From contig CAVGIM010000007.1 of NCBI GenBank assembly GCA_963629575.1, forward strand, positions 1 to 64,000: DNA of 64,000 nt, in the 5' to 3' direction. This stretch comes from Hallerella sp963629575. Lineage in GTDB: Bacteria > Fibrobacterota > Fibrobacteria > Fibrobacterales > Fibrobacteraceae. Under the pieces are notes generated by a model, which had not been told where the DNA came from, did not search any database, and worked only from the letters and a program-made list of their open reading frames with translations. Shown here piece by piece: positions 26,609 to 33,880 of this stretch; position 1 is the first letter of the stretch; each line of letters starts with the position of its first letter. Made by a program: the position numbers and the translations under genes.

Positions 26609-28012
26609 CTACTCTGCATCGTTTTGCGGGTAATCCTTGAAAATTCGGGATAGAACGTTTGTGTCCGTTGAATCTTCGAAGGCGGAAATCAGTTCTTCCA
26701 GGGAATGGATGCTTTCCGAAAAGATTTCCCTTCGCTTGAATTTAAACACGTCGTCCCAAAGATATTTCAGGACCTTTTCCGCGAAGATTTTTTTTGAAAT
26801 GTTTCCGCCGACATTCTTGACGAACCACAGGCCGAGCCGTTTGTCTTCCGTGCTGGAAATTCCCTGGAGCTTGTCCATGATTCGGTAATTGATCCAGTCC
26901 CAGAAAGGCCCCCAGGGGGTATTCGCGCCTTCGATTGTTGCTTGGAACTGCGCCTCGATGTCGTCGTTGTCAAAATTGTAATCGTCTTTGTTTAACCTAG
27001 GAACGTTCCCTGTTGTTTTTCTTGTGACGCCGCTTCGAACAAGGACCATGTCGAATCTGCGCTGGAAGGCGTTGTCGAGCGTGAAAACATTTTGGTCGGA
27101 CGTGTTCATCGTCGCGATGATGGAAAGATTTGCCGGGAGACGGATTTCGCTTTTTTGCAGGTAGTCGCAAACTTCCTTTTTTCGAACGGGATATCGGCTT
27201 TTTCCGTTGTCCGTTCTGTCGAGAAGCTGAAAGACTTCGCCGAAGATGGCTGCCGCATTGCCCCGGTTGATTTCCTCGATGATTAGGTAGAAATGCTCTT
27301 CCGGTTTTTGGATGGCGCGCTGGAGAATTTCCGTAAAAGGTCCCGGAGTGAACTCGTATGCGATGGTTGTTTTTCCGTCCGGAAGCGTCTTCTGTTGTGG
27401 CAGAATCTGCCCGACGAAATCGGCGTTGGTATATTCGGGGTGAAAGACCGTACGGATTTTGTTGGTTTCGGGAACGTCTTTGAGCGTCTCGTCAATCTGG
27501 TTGCTCTTGCCGCAACCCGGAACGCCGTAGTAGATGATTTGAATGGGAGGAAAAGATTGTGAATTATTCTGGCTTGCTGATAAATTTTCTTTACTAGAAT
27601 GAGTGGAATCTTCCTTTTTTATATTCGGGATTAGATCAAGGATGTTTTTTGGTTCCCCGTCCTTTTTTATTAGGCATGTTCCGTTTTCGTTAAATATTCT
27701 AAATCGCTGATAAGAAAGATATTGAGAACTAGGCTGATAAATAAAGGTGGATGCTCTCTTCTCGTTAAATTTACTTCCTAGATAGGATAGTAAATTTCCT
27801 TCATGTGCTTCTTTAATAACATCAATAGTCTTGGAGAAGTATGGTAAAATAATATGAGCAGCGTTAGGCCATCCTGAATTTTTCCCGTTAACATTTGAAT
27901 TTATATGTTCTGAATTTCTCCCTTGCTTTTCAATAAAAGTATTGCATGAATAAAAATCTTGAGAAATGTATGGCTCGTAACCTTTACTTGTAAAGACTTC
28001 ACTTACGCTCAT
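26609..28012 (-). CDS. McrB-type AAA+ NTPase, restriction subunit
   Basis: This is the motor subunit of a LlaJI/McrBC-like restriction enzyme; family members hydrolyse GTP and translocate DNA. Walker A is GVPGCGKS (residues 163-170), Walker B LIIEEINRGNAA (about 243-254), and the McrB-type MNTSDQ is at 302-307. The N-terminal 150 residues (AT-rich DNA) are probably the DNA-recognition part. I start at 28012, where TAATG overlaps the methyltransferase stop and GGAG lies 7-8 bases upstream; a GTG at 28024 is possible. It is the second gene of the operon. Confidence 0.85.
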   Translation of the reverse strand: MSVSEVFTSKGYEPYISQDFYSCNTFIEKQGRNSEHINSNVNGKNSGWPNAAHIILPYFSKTIDVIKEAHEGNLLSYLGSKFNEKRASTFIYQPSSQYLSYQRFRIFNENGTCLIKKDGEPKNILDLIPNIKKEDSTHSSKENLSASQNNSQSFPPIQIIYYGVPGCGKSNQIDETLKDVPETNKIRTVFHPEYTNADFVGQILPQQKTLPDGKTTIAYEFTPGPFTEILQRAIQKPEEHFYLIIEEINRGNAAAIFGEVFQLLDRTDNGKSRYPVRKKEVCDYLQKSEIRLPANLSIIATMNTSDQNVFTLDNAFQRRFDMVLVRSGVTRKTTGNVPRLNKDDYNFDNDDIEAQFQATIEGANTPWGPFWDWINYRIMDKLQGISSTEDKRLGLWFVKNVGGNISKKIFAEKVLKYLWDDVFKFKRREIFSESIHSLEELISAFEDSTDTNVLSRIFKDYPQNDAE

Positions 28013-29013
28013 TATGCGCTCCACTTTTTTAGATTGATTTTCTTTTGCGCTTTGGGAGAACTGGCACCGAGAGGAAATCCCATCAGATATTCGGCATTCT
28101 TTGGTGAAGGTTTTCCGAAAACAGTGCCGAAATTTCGGCAGCCCTGGTGCTTCATCATCGATGGTGCTGCATAGTTTGCCATTGTTGTCGGTGTATGAAC
28201 AAGTCCCAGGTTTTCACCAAACGTTTTCCTAATCCAAGTCTTTTCAATTTCAAAAACATTCCGAATTTCCTTATCGGAAACGGTTTCGTCGTAAATCCCG
28301 TTTTCAATATGTCTATTGACTAAAATGCGAAAGGCGGAAGCCGCGACAAATGGAGATTGGGCATTTCCAACTCCTTTGAGTTGCTCTCTTCTATCAGTTA
28401 TTTCCACTTCGTCACCAAGAGTGTCCGGATTTTTGCTCCAAAAGCGGCCTTTCATTTTGGGCATGGTCTGAATATGCGAAACAATTCGTTCAAATTTCTT
28501 GAAGTCTTTGACGGCAAGAAGCCAAAAGCGATTTCTTTGGTGATCGGCACCTAAATTTGAACAACTCAACCTGCAAAACTGAACTTTATATCCGATAGAT
28601 TCCAAATCTTTTCTTGCTTTTTCAATTGCTCGTAGAACGACATTCTCTCCAAATACTACAGGAGCTTCAGATGCTTGTACAAATCTGAACATTTCGTCCC
28701 ATAAATTTTTTTCGGCGATGTTCTTCCCGTGCGCTGCAGTGCTAAACGCTTGGCATGGAAAACCTCCGCACAAAATGTCAAATTTGTCTTTGAAATCCTT
28801 ACCGTTTAACGAACGTAAATCTCCATAGATAGGAAATGAATCCATCCAGCCGTCTTTTTGGCGCTGTTTTAGAACTTTTTGGCAAAATTCACTAATTTCA
28901 ACGCCTCCACAACATTGGTGTCCAAGCAATTCCCCGCCATAAATGCCGCCACCGATACCGGCAAAGAGATGAAACTCTTTGATTGATTGCGAATTCTCCG
29001 TTTCCTTCTTCAT
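28012..29013 (-). CDS. DNA (cytosine-5)-methyltransferase of the LlaJI-like system
   Basis: It methylates cytosine to protect host DNA. Motif I (LFAGIGGG, 16-23), motif IV with catalytic Cys87 (GGFPCQAFS), motif VI ENV (123-125) and motif VIII QRNRFW (159-164) are present. A motif X-like GNAQSPFVAASAF occurs near residue 228, but about 100 more residues follow, including TTMANYAAPSMMKHQG and EYLMGFPLG, which look like the target-recognition part usually placed before motif X. It is the first gene of the operon, with AAGGAG upstream. LlaJI itself has two methyltransferases; only one is seen here. Confidence 0.9.
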   Translation of the reverse strand: MKKETENSQSIKEFHLFAGIGGGIYGGELLGHQCCGGVEISEFCQKVLKQRQKDGWMDSFPIYGDLRSLNGKDFKDKFDILCGGFPCQAFSTAAHGKNIAEKNLWDEMFRFVQASEAPVVFGENVVLRAIEKARKDLESIGYKVQFCRLSCSNLGADHQRNRFWLLAVKDFKKFERIVSHIQTMPKMKGRFWSKNPDTLGDEVEITDRREQLKGVGNAQSPFVAASAFRILVNRHIENGIYDETVSDKEIRNVFEIEKTWIRKTFGENLGLVHTPTTMANYAAPSMMKHQGCRNFGTVFGKPSPKNAEYLMGFPLGASSPKAQKKINLKKWSA

Positions 29014-29261
29014 CCATCACTCCTTTTGGAAAGTGTCCCCAAGTCCACTCTCGTTTCGGAGCGATGCGCTTCGCAAGATCTTGACGATTCGTTTAGGAGA
29101 AACCGCCAACGAAAAAGCGAGAGGCATTGCCGCATCTCGCCAAAGAACTTGACATTTTTACAGGGAACAAACGCTTGCCGAATTTCGACGCGTTCTTTCT
29201 ATGCGCAAAACATTTGCCCATAGCGTAAAACGCCGAAAGTTTCGGCTAGGTAGCATTTGCT

Positions 29262-29318
29262 CTATTCCTGTGTTCTGGAAAGTGTCTAGGTTTCAGGCCG
29301 AGAATAGGAGCAAAACTC
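29262..29318 (+). repeat. Hairpin element copy 1 (conserved GTGTCTAGG loop)
   Basis: The outer arms are CTATTC (29262-29267) and GAATAG (29302-29307). The inner arms CTGGAAA and TTTCAG flank the conserved loop GTGTCTAGG. The similarity with copy 2 also covers a downstream AAAACTC. Confidence 0.75.
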
Positions 29319-29379
29319 AGGTAAGGGCTTGCCCTGATTCCACGATTCCCCTCGCGCGGATTTGTTCAAAAAGGCGTGA

Positions 29380-29440
29380 GGTTGCCGTGCTTATCTACCT
29401 GAGGCCTAGACAACCTTGAACACAATAAGCACAAACAACC
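29380..29440 (-). repeat. Hairpin element copy 2 of the same family, inverted orientation
   Basis: The outer arms are perfect over 8 bp (GTGCTTAT 29387-29394, ATAAGCAC 29425-29432) and extend to GGTTG/CAACC at the ends. Read on the - strand the core is AAGGTTGTCTAGGCCTCAGG, which aligns with the other copies, and the arms differ in sequence but still pair. Confidence 0.65.
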
Positions 29441-29549
29441 CACGCCCCATAAAGGTCGCCTACGGACATTGGCGATCTGGATATACACACAGAACCAAAT
29501 GTCGTGAAACGATGCCGCAAAATGCCTTGCGACAGACGTGAGCGTCTCG

Positions 29550-29606
29550 CTTATCCTCCTGTTCTTGAAAGTGTCTAGGTTCCAGGTGGAGAATAAGAGA
29601 AAACTC
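29550..29606 (+). repeat. Hairpin element copy 3 (conserved GTGTCTAGG loop)
   Basis: The outer arms are CTTATCCTCC (29550-29559) and GGAGAATAAG (29588-29597), 9 of 10 paired. The inner arms TTGAA/TTCCA flank the same GTGTCTAGG loop (about 29571-29579). About 288 bases separate it from copy 1 in the same orientation. Confidence 0.75.
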
Positions 29607-29849
29607 TTGATTTGCGATATAATATAGTTTTTTCCTTGGGGGCGAGGTGGAGAACTTTGGGCGGTGCTGGGCTATCCGCAGGGTCTGGATTTGATTGATA
29701 ATGAAAATTTATGACTTTGTTGTAATCTTTTGCAATGTTTTTTGACAATTCGCCCTTGAAGAAATCCCTGGATATATCTAGTATTGAACCGATGGCGGGT
29801 TCGGGAATCTCCGTTTCCGACCGTCGAAGGGTATTTTGGAGGTATTTCC

Positions 29850-31580
29850 ATGAAAATTCTTGCAGGACTTGGCGTCTTGGCATTCCTGCTTGCCGGCTGC
29901 GGTGTCTCGACCGCCCCGGACGATGGCGGGAGCGTTCTCTCGACGGTTTCCGCGGAAGAAGTGTCCGGCGTAAACGTCTTGAAGAGTCCCATCGTGAGCG
30001 ACCCGTCGCGCGACCCGTACTCCGTCGAGAACATGACCCGGGCGATGAGAAGGCGGGTCCTCGCGAAAGCGGTCGTCGATTCGGCGGAAGCGGAGCGGAT
30101 GTCGCTCGAGCCGAACTATCTTTACGTTCGGTTCCTGGCGGAGGGTCGCGAAGGCGCGGCGAAGCTAAAGGCCTACGACACGTCGCTCGTCCTGTTCCGG
30201 CATCCCCTGGACTACAACCGCATCCGGAAACCCGCAGTCTATATCGACCCGTCTCTTCCGGATTCCGTCCATCCCTTTTTTGCGACGGTACCGGTCGATT
30301 ACAGGTTCGGGCCGACGAAGTACGAGGTTGTCAAGGAACTGTTCCTCGTGGAGCCCCTCGACGGGGACTGCGAAGGGGAGGAATGCGAGAACGACGCGGA
30401 TTCTTCCGCCGCGGCGAACGCTCTGTTCAAGCGCGCCCTGTCGAAATCGGCGTCTCCCACACTGTCGAGGCTGCAAGACTACGGGATATCCCTGAACGAG
30501 ATCGAGCGGGAATCCCTGCGAATGACGGGAAACCTGCAACCGCGGGTCCTGTCGAAGACGGCGTCCATTCATTCCGGGCAAACCATGGCGTGGTCCCTGT
30601 TTGGCGGCGGGAAGAAGCTGGGCGGGCAGCTGAAATTCGAGGACGACCAGCTCGGCGTACAGCCCCTGGTCGGCGTCCGGGTAACCGGCGGGTACTCCTA
30701 CTACTGGCGCGAGACCCGTACCGACAGGAATGGAAAGTTCAAGATACCCGAGAAGTGGACATACAGGATAGATTTCGAGGCGAACTTCGATGCGGACGAT
30801 TTCCTGCTGGAAGACGGGCATTCCTGGTACGGCGAGGACCTGGAAATAGAGCACAACGGCTACAAGTCCGACTGGAACGAGACCTTCACCGGGGACAAGG
30901 CGAAGTGGTGCGTCGTGTGGACCGCCGCCTACCAGTACTGGTACGGGGACAACTTCGGCCTGAAGCGGCCCCGACAGAATACGTGGTACAACTGGAGCCT
31001 GGACATCGAGGTATATTACAAGAACGAAAAGGACTACCGAAAGGCCTACGAATCCGAATCCATCGGGGAATACTCCGTGTTCCTTTCGACGGAAAACATC
31101 GGGATCCTGGCCTACAAAAAGCAGTCCAATCTGATTTATTCCACGACGATCCACGAAATCGCGCACGCGTCGCATTACTGGAACATGAAAACGACGAGCG
31201 CCGTGACGCCGCAATCGGGCGAATACACGCTCTTGCCGACAACATATAAGGAAACATACGCCCGGGGAATCGAGAATTACTTCACGAAGAAAAGATATGG
31301 AAATGCTCGGCGACATGATTATACAAGCCAATATACCGGACTTGTTGAAGACTTGATTGATGATGATGACAAGTCCTATTGTTCTGTTATAAGTGGAATG
31401 AATATAAGAGACAAGGTGTCCGGCTTTTCGATAGGGGATATCGAAACGGCGTTCTTCCAGAACAAAAAGTTCTCGTCGATGAAGTCGTATCTGGCAGGCA
31501 AGAATCCGTCCGGGAAAGACGGGGTGAAGTACACGCCAACAGCCATGGACGATCTTTTTAAATGTTGGGGGCTGCAATGA
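29850..31580 (+). CDS. Lipoprotein with zincin-type HExxH metallopeptidase motif
   Basis: This is a predicted cell-envelope zinc peptidase; the substrate is unknown. The lipoprotein signal is MKILAGLGVLAFLLAGC (Cys17), and the start at 29850 has TTGGAGG upstream. A beta-rich region at about 265-320 (VGVRVTGGYSYYW, then TDRNGKFKIPEKW) resembles a carboxypeptidase-regulatory or Ig-like fold. The catalytic motif HEIAHASHYW is at residues 435-444, and Glu468 (YKETYARG) could be a third ligand. DNA at about 31280-31425 (residues 480-525) is more AT-rich than the rest. The last 49 codons are duplicated downstream. The stop overlaps the next gene (ATGA). Confidence 0.7.
   Translation: MKILAGLGVLAFLLAGCGVSTAPDDGGSVLSTVSAEEVSGVNVLKSPIVSDPSRDPYSVENMTRAMRRRVLAKAVVDSAEAERMSLEPNYLYVRFLAEGREGAAKLKAYDTSLVLFRHPLDYNRIRKPAVYIDPSLPDSVHPFFATVPVDYRFGPTKYEVVKELFLVEPLDGDCEGEECENDADSSAAANALFKRALSKSASPTLSRLQDYGISLNEIERESLRMTGNLQPRVLSKTASIHSGQTMAWSLFGGGKKLGGQLKFEDDQLGVQPLVGVRVTGGYSYYWRETRTDRNGKFKIPEKWTYRIDFEANFDADDFLLEDGHSWYGEDLEIEHNGYKSDWNETFTGDKAKWCVVWTAAYQYWYGDNFGLKRPRQNTWYNWSLDIEVYYKNEKDYRKAYESESIGEYSVFLSTENIGILAYKKQSNLIYSTTIHEIAHASHYWNMKTTSAVTPQSGEYTLLPTTYKETYARGIENYFTKKRYGNARRHDYTSQYTGLVEDLIDDDDKSYCSVISGMNIRDKVSGFSIGDIETAFFQNKKFSSMKSYLAGKNPSGKDGVKYTPTAMDDLFKCWGLQ
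31431..31574 (+). repeat. 144-bp direct repeat, copy 1 (3' end of metallopeptidase-like gene)
   Basis: It aligns without gaps to 32157-32300 with five mismatches by eye. Three mismatches are silent third-position changes and two fall in a single codon (Ala to Arg). It encodes the C-terminal GDIETAFFQNKKF...DDLFKCWGL segment. Confidence 0.9.
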
Positions 31581-32047
31581 AAGGAAAGATTTATTTAAAT
31601 ATTTTATGCGTAATCATGATGAGCTGTTATCACTCTGAACAAGGCGATACAAGTTATGAACCGCTATACTTGAATGAAACGGAAAACGATGTTGTCTTGC
31701 TTTGGTCTCATCCGGAAGAAAGTTTCTCTGTAAGCGAAATAGTGATTCATCCAAAAGATACTGCGTATTGCCTTTCGGGAATGCTATTTCCCGTTCTTTT
31801 AAAAAGCGGCTTACACGGAAGTGAAAATTTCCCACTTTACAAAGTTAGGCTTGTCTTTTATGGGAAATCGAAAAAGTGCATTTCTTTTGAAGGCGATTCC
31901 ACATTCAACAATGACATAAGACTTTTTTCATCGTATGAATCGATTGGATTATGTAATTTCTGTGTAGAACGAGCAATGTCCGTTCCCGACGGGATGCTTT
32001 ATCGCATCACGGACGAATTGCTCGAACAGGCAAAGCCTTGCGAATAG
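31577..32047 (+). CDS. Small lipoprotein, translationally coupled to the metallopeptidase-like gene
   Basis: The function is unknown. 156 residues. The N-terminus MKGKIYLNILCVIMMSCYHS looks like a lipoprotein signal (Cys17). The start at 31577 overlaps the upstream stop (ATGA), and GGGGG in the upstream gene's last codons can serve as ribosome binding site. The gene is AT-rich compared with the metallopeptidase gene. Its N-terminus (C-Y-H-S-E then YEP) matches the short lipoprotein at 32305 (C-F-H-T-E then YEP). Pairing and coupling with a putative envelope protease suggest a partner or inhibitor (inference only). Confidence 0.7.
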   Translation: MKGKIYLNILCVIMMSCYHSEQGDTSYEPLYLNETENDVVLLWSHPEESFSVSEIVIHPKDTAYCLSGMLFPVLLKSGLHGSENFPLYKVRLVFYGKSKKCISFEGDSTFNNDIRLFSSYESIGLCNFCVERAMSVPDGMLYRITDELLEQAKPCE

Positions 32048-32069
32048 ACTCGGAAACGAATAACTCCTT

Positions 32070-32303
32070 TTGATGACATTGCCTATGAGAATTTGCGAAA
32101 CAATATTCTTTGCGAAAACTACGATTGCCGCAAATGTGGTGGGTGGCGCAATCGCGATAGGGGACATCGAAACGGCGTTCTTCCAGAACAAAAAGTTCTC
32201 GTCGATGAAGTCGTATCTGAGAGGCAAGAATCCGTCCGGGAAAGACGGGGTGAAATACACGCCAACAGCCATGGACGATCTTTTCAAATGTTGGGGGCTG
32301 TAG
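32070..32303 (+). pseudogene. Orphan C-terminal fragment of a second metallopeptidase-like lipoprotein
   Basis: The last 48 codons (32157-32303) encode almost exactly the C-terminus of the 29850 gene. The upstream bases (32050-32156) do not match it in this frame, although another frame reads YENLRNNILCENYDCRKCGG, which looks protein-like. So this is probably the remains of a paralogue with a different central region, fused or frameshifted, rather than a working gene. It is followed by a lipoprotein start, as in the intact pair. Confidence 0.65.
32157..32300 (+). repeat. 144-bp direct repeat, copy 2
   Basis: This is the second copy of 31431-31574, offset by 726 bases. It ends just before the stop codon at 32301 and the start of the small lipoprotein gene at 32305. 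Confidence 0.9.
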
Positions 32304-32304
32304 A

Positions 32305-32421
32305 ATGAACAAATGTTATATACTCCTTTGTTTCTTGTTCTTGTCTGGATGCTTTCATACAGAGGTCTATCAAAAGTTTTATGAACCCGCGAATTCTCAT
32401 CGTCAAGTAAATCGAATCTAG
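32305..32421 (+). CDS. Short lipoprotein, probably truncated paralogue of the 31577 gene
   Basis: 38 residues: a lipoprotein signal with lipobox LSGC (Cys16) followed by F-H-T-E and FYEP, then a stop at 32419. The spacing of the C-x-H-x-E and YEP residues matches the 31577 product. The GGGGG inside the repeat copy is again placed as its ribosome binding site. Length suggests a truncated or decayed gene; the following sequence leads into an IS30 remnant. Confidence 0.55.
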   Translation: MNKCYILLCFLFLSGCFHTEVYQKFYEPANSHRQVNRI

Positions 32422-32423
32422 GC

Positions 32424-32492
32424 GGAAAAGCGAAAAAAATCCTCGGAAGATGAATTCCAGGGACGGCCAAGTTTTTAGCTTGTCGCTTTTCC
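32424..32492. repeat. 10-bp inverted repeat before the IS30 remnant
   Basis: GGAAAAGCGA (about 32424-32433) and TCGCTTTTCC (about 32483-32492) flank roughly 50 bases just upstream of the transposase start. It could be a terminator-like structure or the left end of the insertion element; I found no matching right end. Confidence 0.35.
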
Positions 32493-32511
32493 ACCACGAA
32501 AAGGACAGGCT

Positions 32512-33015
32512 ATGAGACTCAACCGTGAACTAAGATACCAAATCAAGGCTCTCCTGGATGCCCGGCTCTTCCAGAAGGATGTCGCGAGACAGCTCGGGAT
32601 CACTCCCGGCGCCCTGTCGAGGGAGCTGAACAACAACGGAGGCAGGGACTGGTACGATCCGGAAAAGGCCGCCATCAGGGGCAACCTTTTCACGGCGAAC
32701 GACAGGATGTCCTAGTTCTGCATCCTGGAGCCGCTGAGGACAAAGAACGCGTCCGAGCTGGCCGACACGGCGTTCATGCCGTACAGGGACCTGCTGCACA
32801 CGCTGACTTCCGACAACGGGAAGGAATTCGCCGAACACGCGAGAATCGCCGCAGAGCTGGAAGTCGGCTACTACTTCGCGCATCCGTACCACTCGTGGGA
32901 GTGGGGAGCGAACGAGAACATGAACGGGCTTATCCGCCAGTACCTGCCGAAGGGAACATCGTTCGAGGACTTGACCAGGGAGGAGGCGAAGCGGAGAAAT
33001 CTTGAAAAGAGATGA
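32512..33015 (+). pseudogene. IS30-family transposase remnant
   Basis: The N-terminus (LNRELRYQIKALLDARLFQ, then DVARQLGITPGALSRELNNN) is the IS30 helix-turn-helix. After an in-frame TAG at 32713 the same frame continues into the catalytic C-terminal part (HTLTSDNGKEFAEH and FAHPYHSWEWGANENMNGLI). The central region with the first catalytic Asp is missing, and the end is cut at LTREEAKRRN. The intact protein would be over 300 residues. It is dead by deletion and stop codon, and marks past insertion in this island. Confidence 0.85.
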
Positions 33016-33106
33016 GTAATGTCTTGCTTTTTTCCCGCATTTTGTATATTTTCATAGAGAAACGAAAGGTCTTTGCTTAAAGAACAATAAGTGTAGGGAG
33101 ACTGAA

Positions 33107-33841
33107 ATGTGTAAATCATATGAGAAATGGCTGTTGCCGTCTCGTTTTTTGACAGACAATGATGGAAATATCTACGAATATTTGCGTTTGCCAAAAATTC
33201 AAGAAGCCATAGAGAACGAGAAAAAAATATGCTTGGCTTCCCAATTTCAGGACGAAACTGATGAAAATTGGGACGATGATGAAATTGCGTTAGAATTTAT
33301 TCGAAAAGACTCTCGTGAAAAATTTGCAAACAGCGCTTCTGAACGAAAAAATGCGGTTTTAAATGATCGGAGGCTTGTATATTTCCCGATTATGAAAAAT
33401 CCACAGGCATCAGATGAAATGCCTTTGAATGAATTTCACGTTTTAAACCAAGTAAAGAAATATGAAAGCTTTATTGTGGGAGCTTCAGAAAAGTATAATG
33501 TGGATCCTGATTTAATAAGAGCTATTGTGTATATGGAGACGACTCATGGGTACTATGACATTCCTATATCCAATTTACTTCAAATGTTAAACCTAGACAC
33601 CGGGAATGTTGCGAATGCTTTTCACAAGTCTATTTTGCCGATGAATATCAATACTGCATTTTGGGGAGATTATTTTGGAACGAGAGAACAATTGTTGAAT
33701 CCGCAATATAATATTGATGCTGGAACGCGACACTTGGCTCAGTTGTCACGTTTTTTAAAGAGTAATGATGTTGAGAAGATTGCGAGCCTTATGTTTTCCA
33801 AAGCGATGAAGATTGGAAACATTTTTGCAGGGGCTTGTTGA
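33107..33841 (+). CDS. Putative lysozyme-like (SLT-type) domain protein without signal peptide
   Basis: 244 residues, AT-rich. Residues 1-110 are unrecognised and charged. Residues 112-217 fit a lysozyme/soluble-lytic-transglycosylase fold: YESFIVGASEKYNVDPDLIR, candidate catalytic Glu144 (YMETTHGYYD), and the late NPQYNIDAGTRHLAQLSRFL that matches the family's NP-YNI-AG-YL pattern. The usual Gly-Leu-Met-Gln segment is not clear. With no signal peptide it would need a secretion route or lysis to reach peptidoglycan. It starts with AGGGA upstream. A membrane-protein gene follows after about 40 bases. A muralytic effector with its partner is one reading (inference). Confidence 0.55.
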   Translation: MCKSYEKWLLPSRFLTDNDGNIYEYLRLPKIQEAIENEKKICLASQFQDETDENWDDDEIALEFIRKDSREKFANSASERKNAVLNDRRLVYFPIMKNPQASDEMPLNEFHVLNQVKKYESFIVGASEKYNVDPDLIRAIVYMETTHGYYDIPISNLLQMLNLDTGNVANAFHKSILPMNINTAFWGDYFGTREQLLNPQYNIDAGTRHLAQLSRFLKSNDVEKIASLMFSKAMKIGNIFAGAC

Positions 33842-33880
33842 TGACTATTATTGAAAAATATCCCTTCCTCTTGCCCTAAA

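Larger units (their letters stand above)
29014..29849. other. Non-coding, hairpin-rich intergenic region
   Basis: I find no convincing gene in these 836 bases between the divergent methyltransferase and metallopeptidase-like genes. It is crowded with inverted repeats: GCCGAAA/TTTCGGC at 29232-29246, AGGGC/GCCCT at 29324-29335, GGTCGCC/GGCGATC at 29454-29477, AGACG/CGTCT at 29534-29547, and three copies of a longer element annotated separately. A GGAAAGTGTC at about 29038 may be a degenerate fourth copy of its core. An AT-rich stretch at 29618-29636 could hold a promoter for the downstream gene. Confidence 0.7.

Noticed and set aside
29014..29849. Small frames in the intergenic region (for example 29201-29419)
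   Set aside because: No ribosome binding sites, and they cross the hairpin elements; the sequence is better explained as non-coding.
30165..31577. 470-codon antisense frame opposite the metallopeptidase-like gene
   Set aside because: The + strand frame has a signal peptide, ribosome binding site and catalytic motif; the antisense product has none.
32093..32308. Alternative frame over the second repeat copy (MRNNILCENYDCRKCGG...)
   Set aside because: Its upstream part looks protein-like, but through the 144-bp repeat only the other frame preserves the known tail with silent changes, so it is not one gene; it is kept as a hint of a frameshift.
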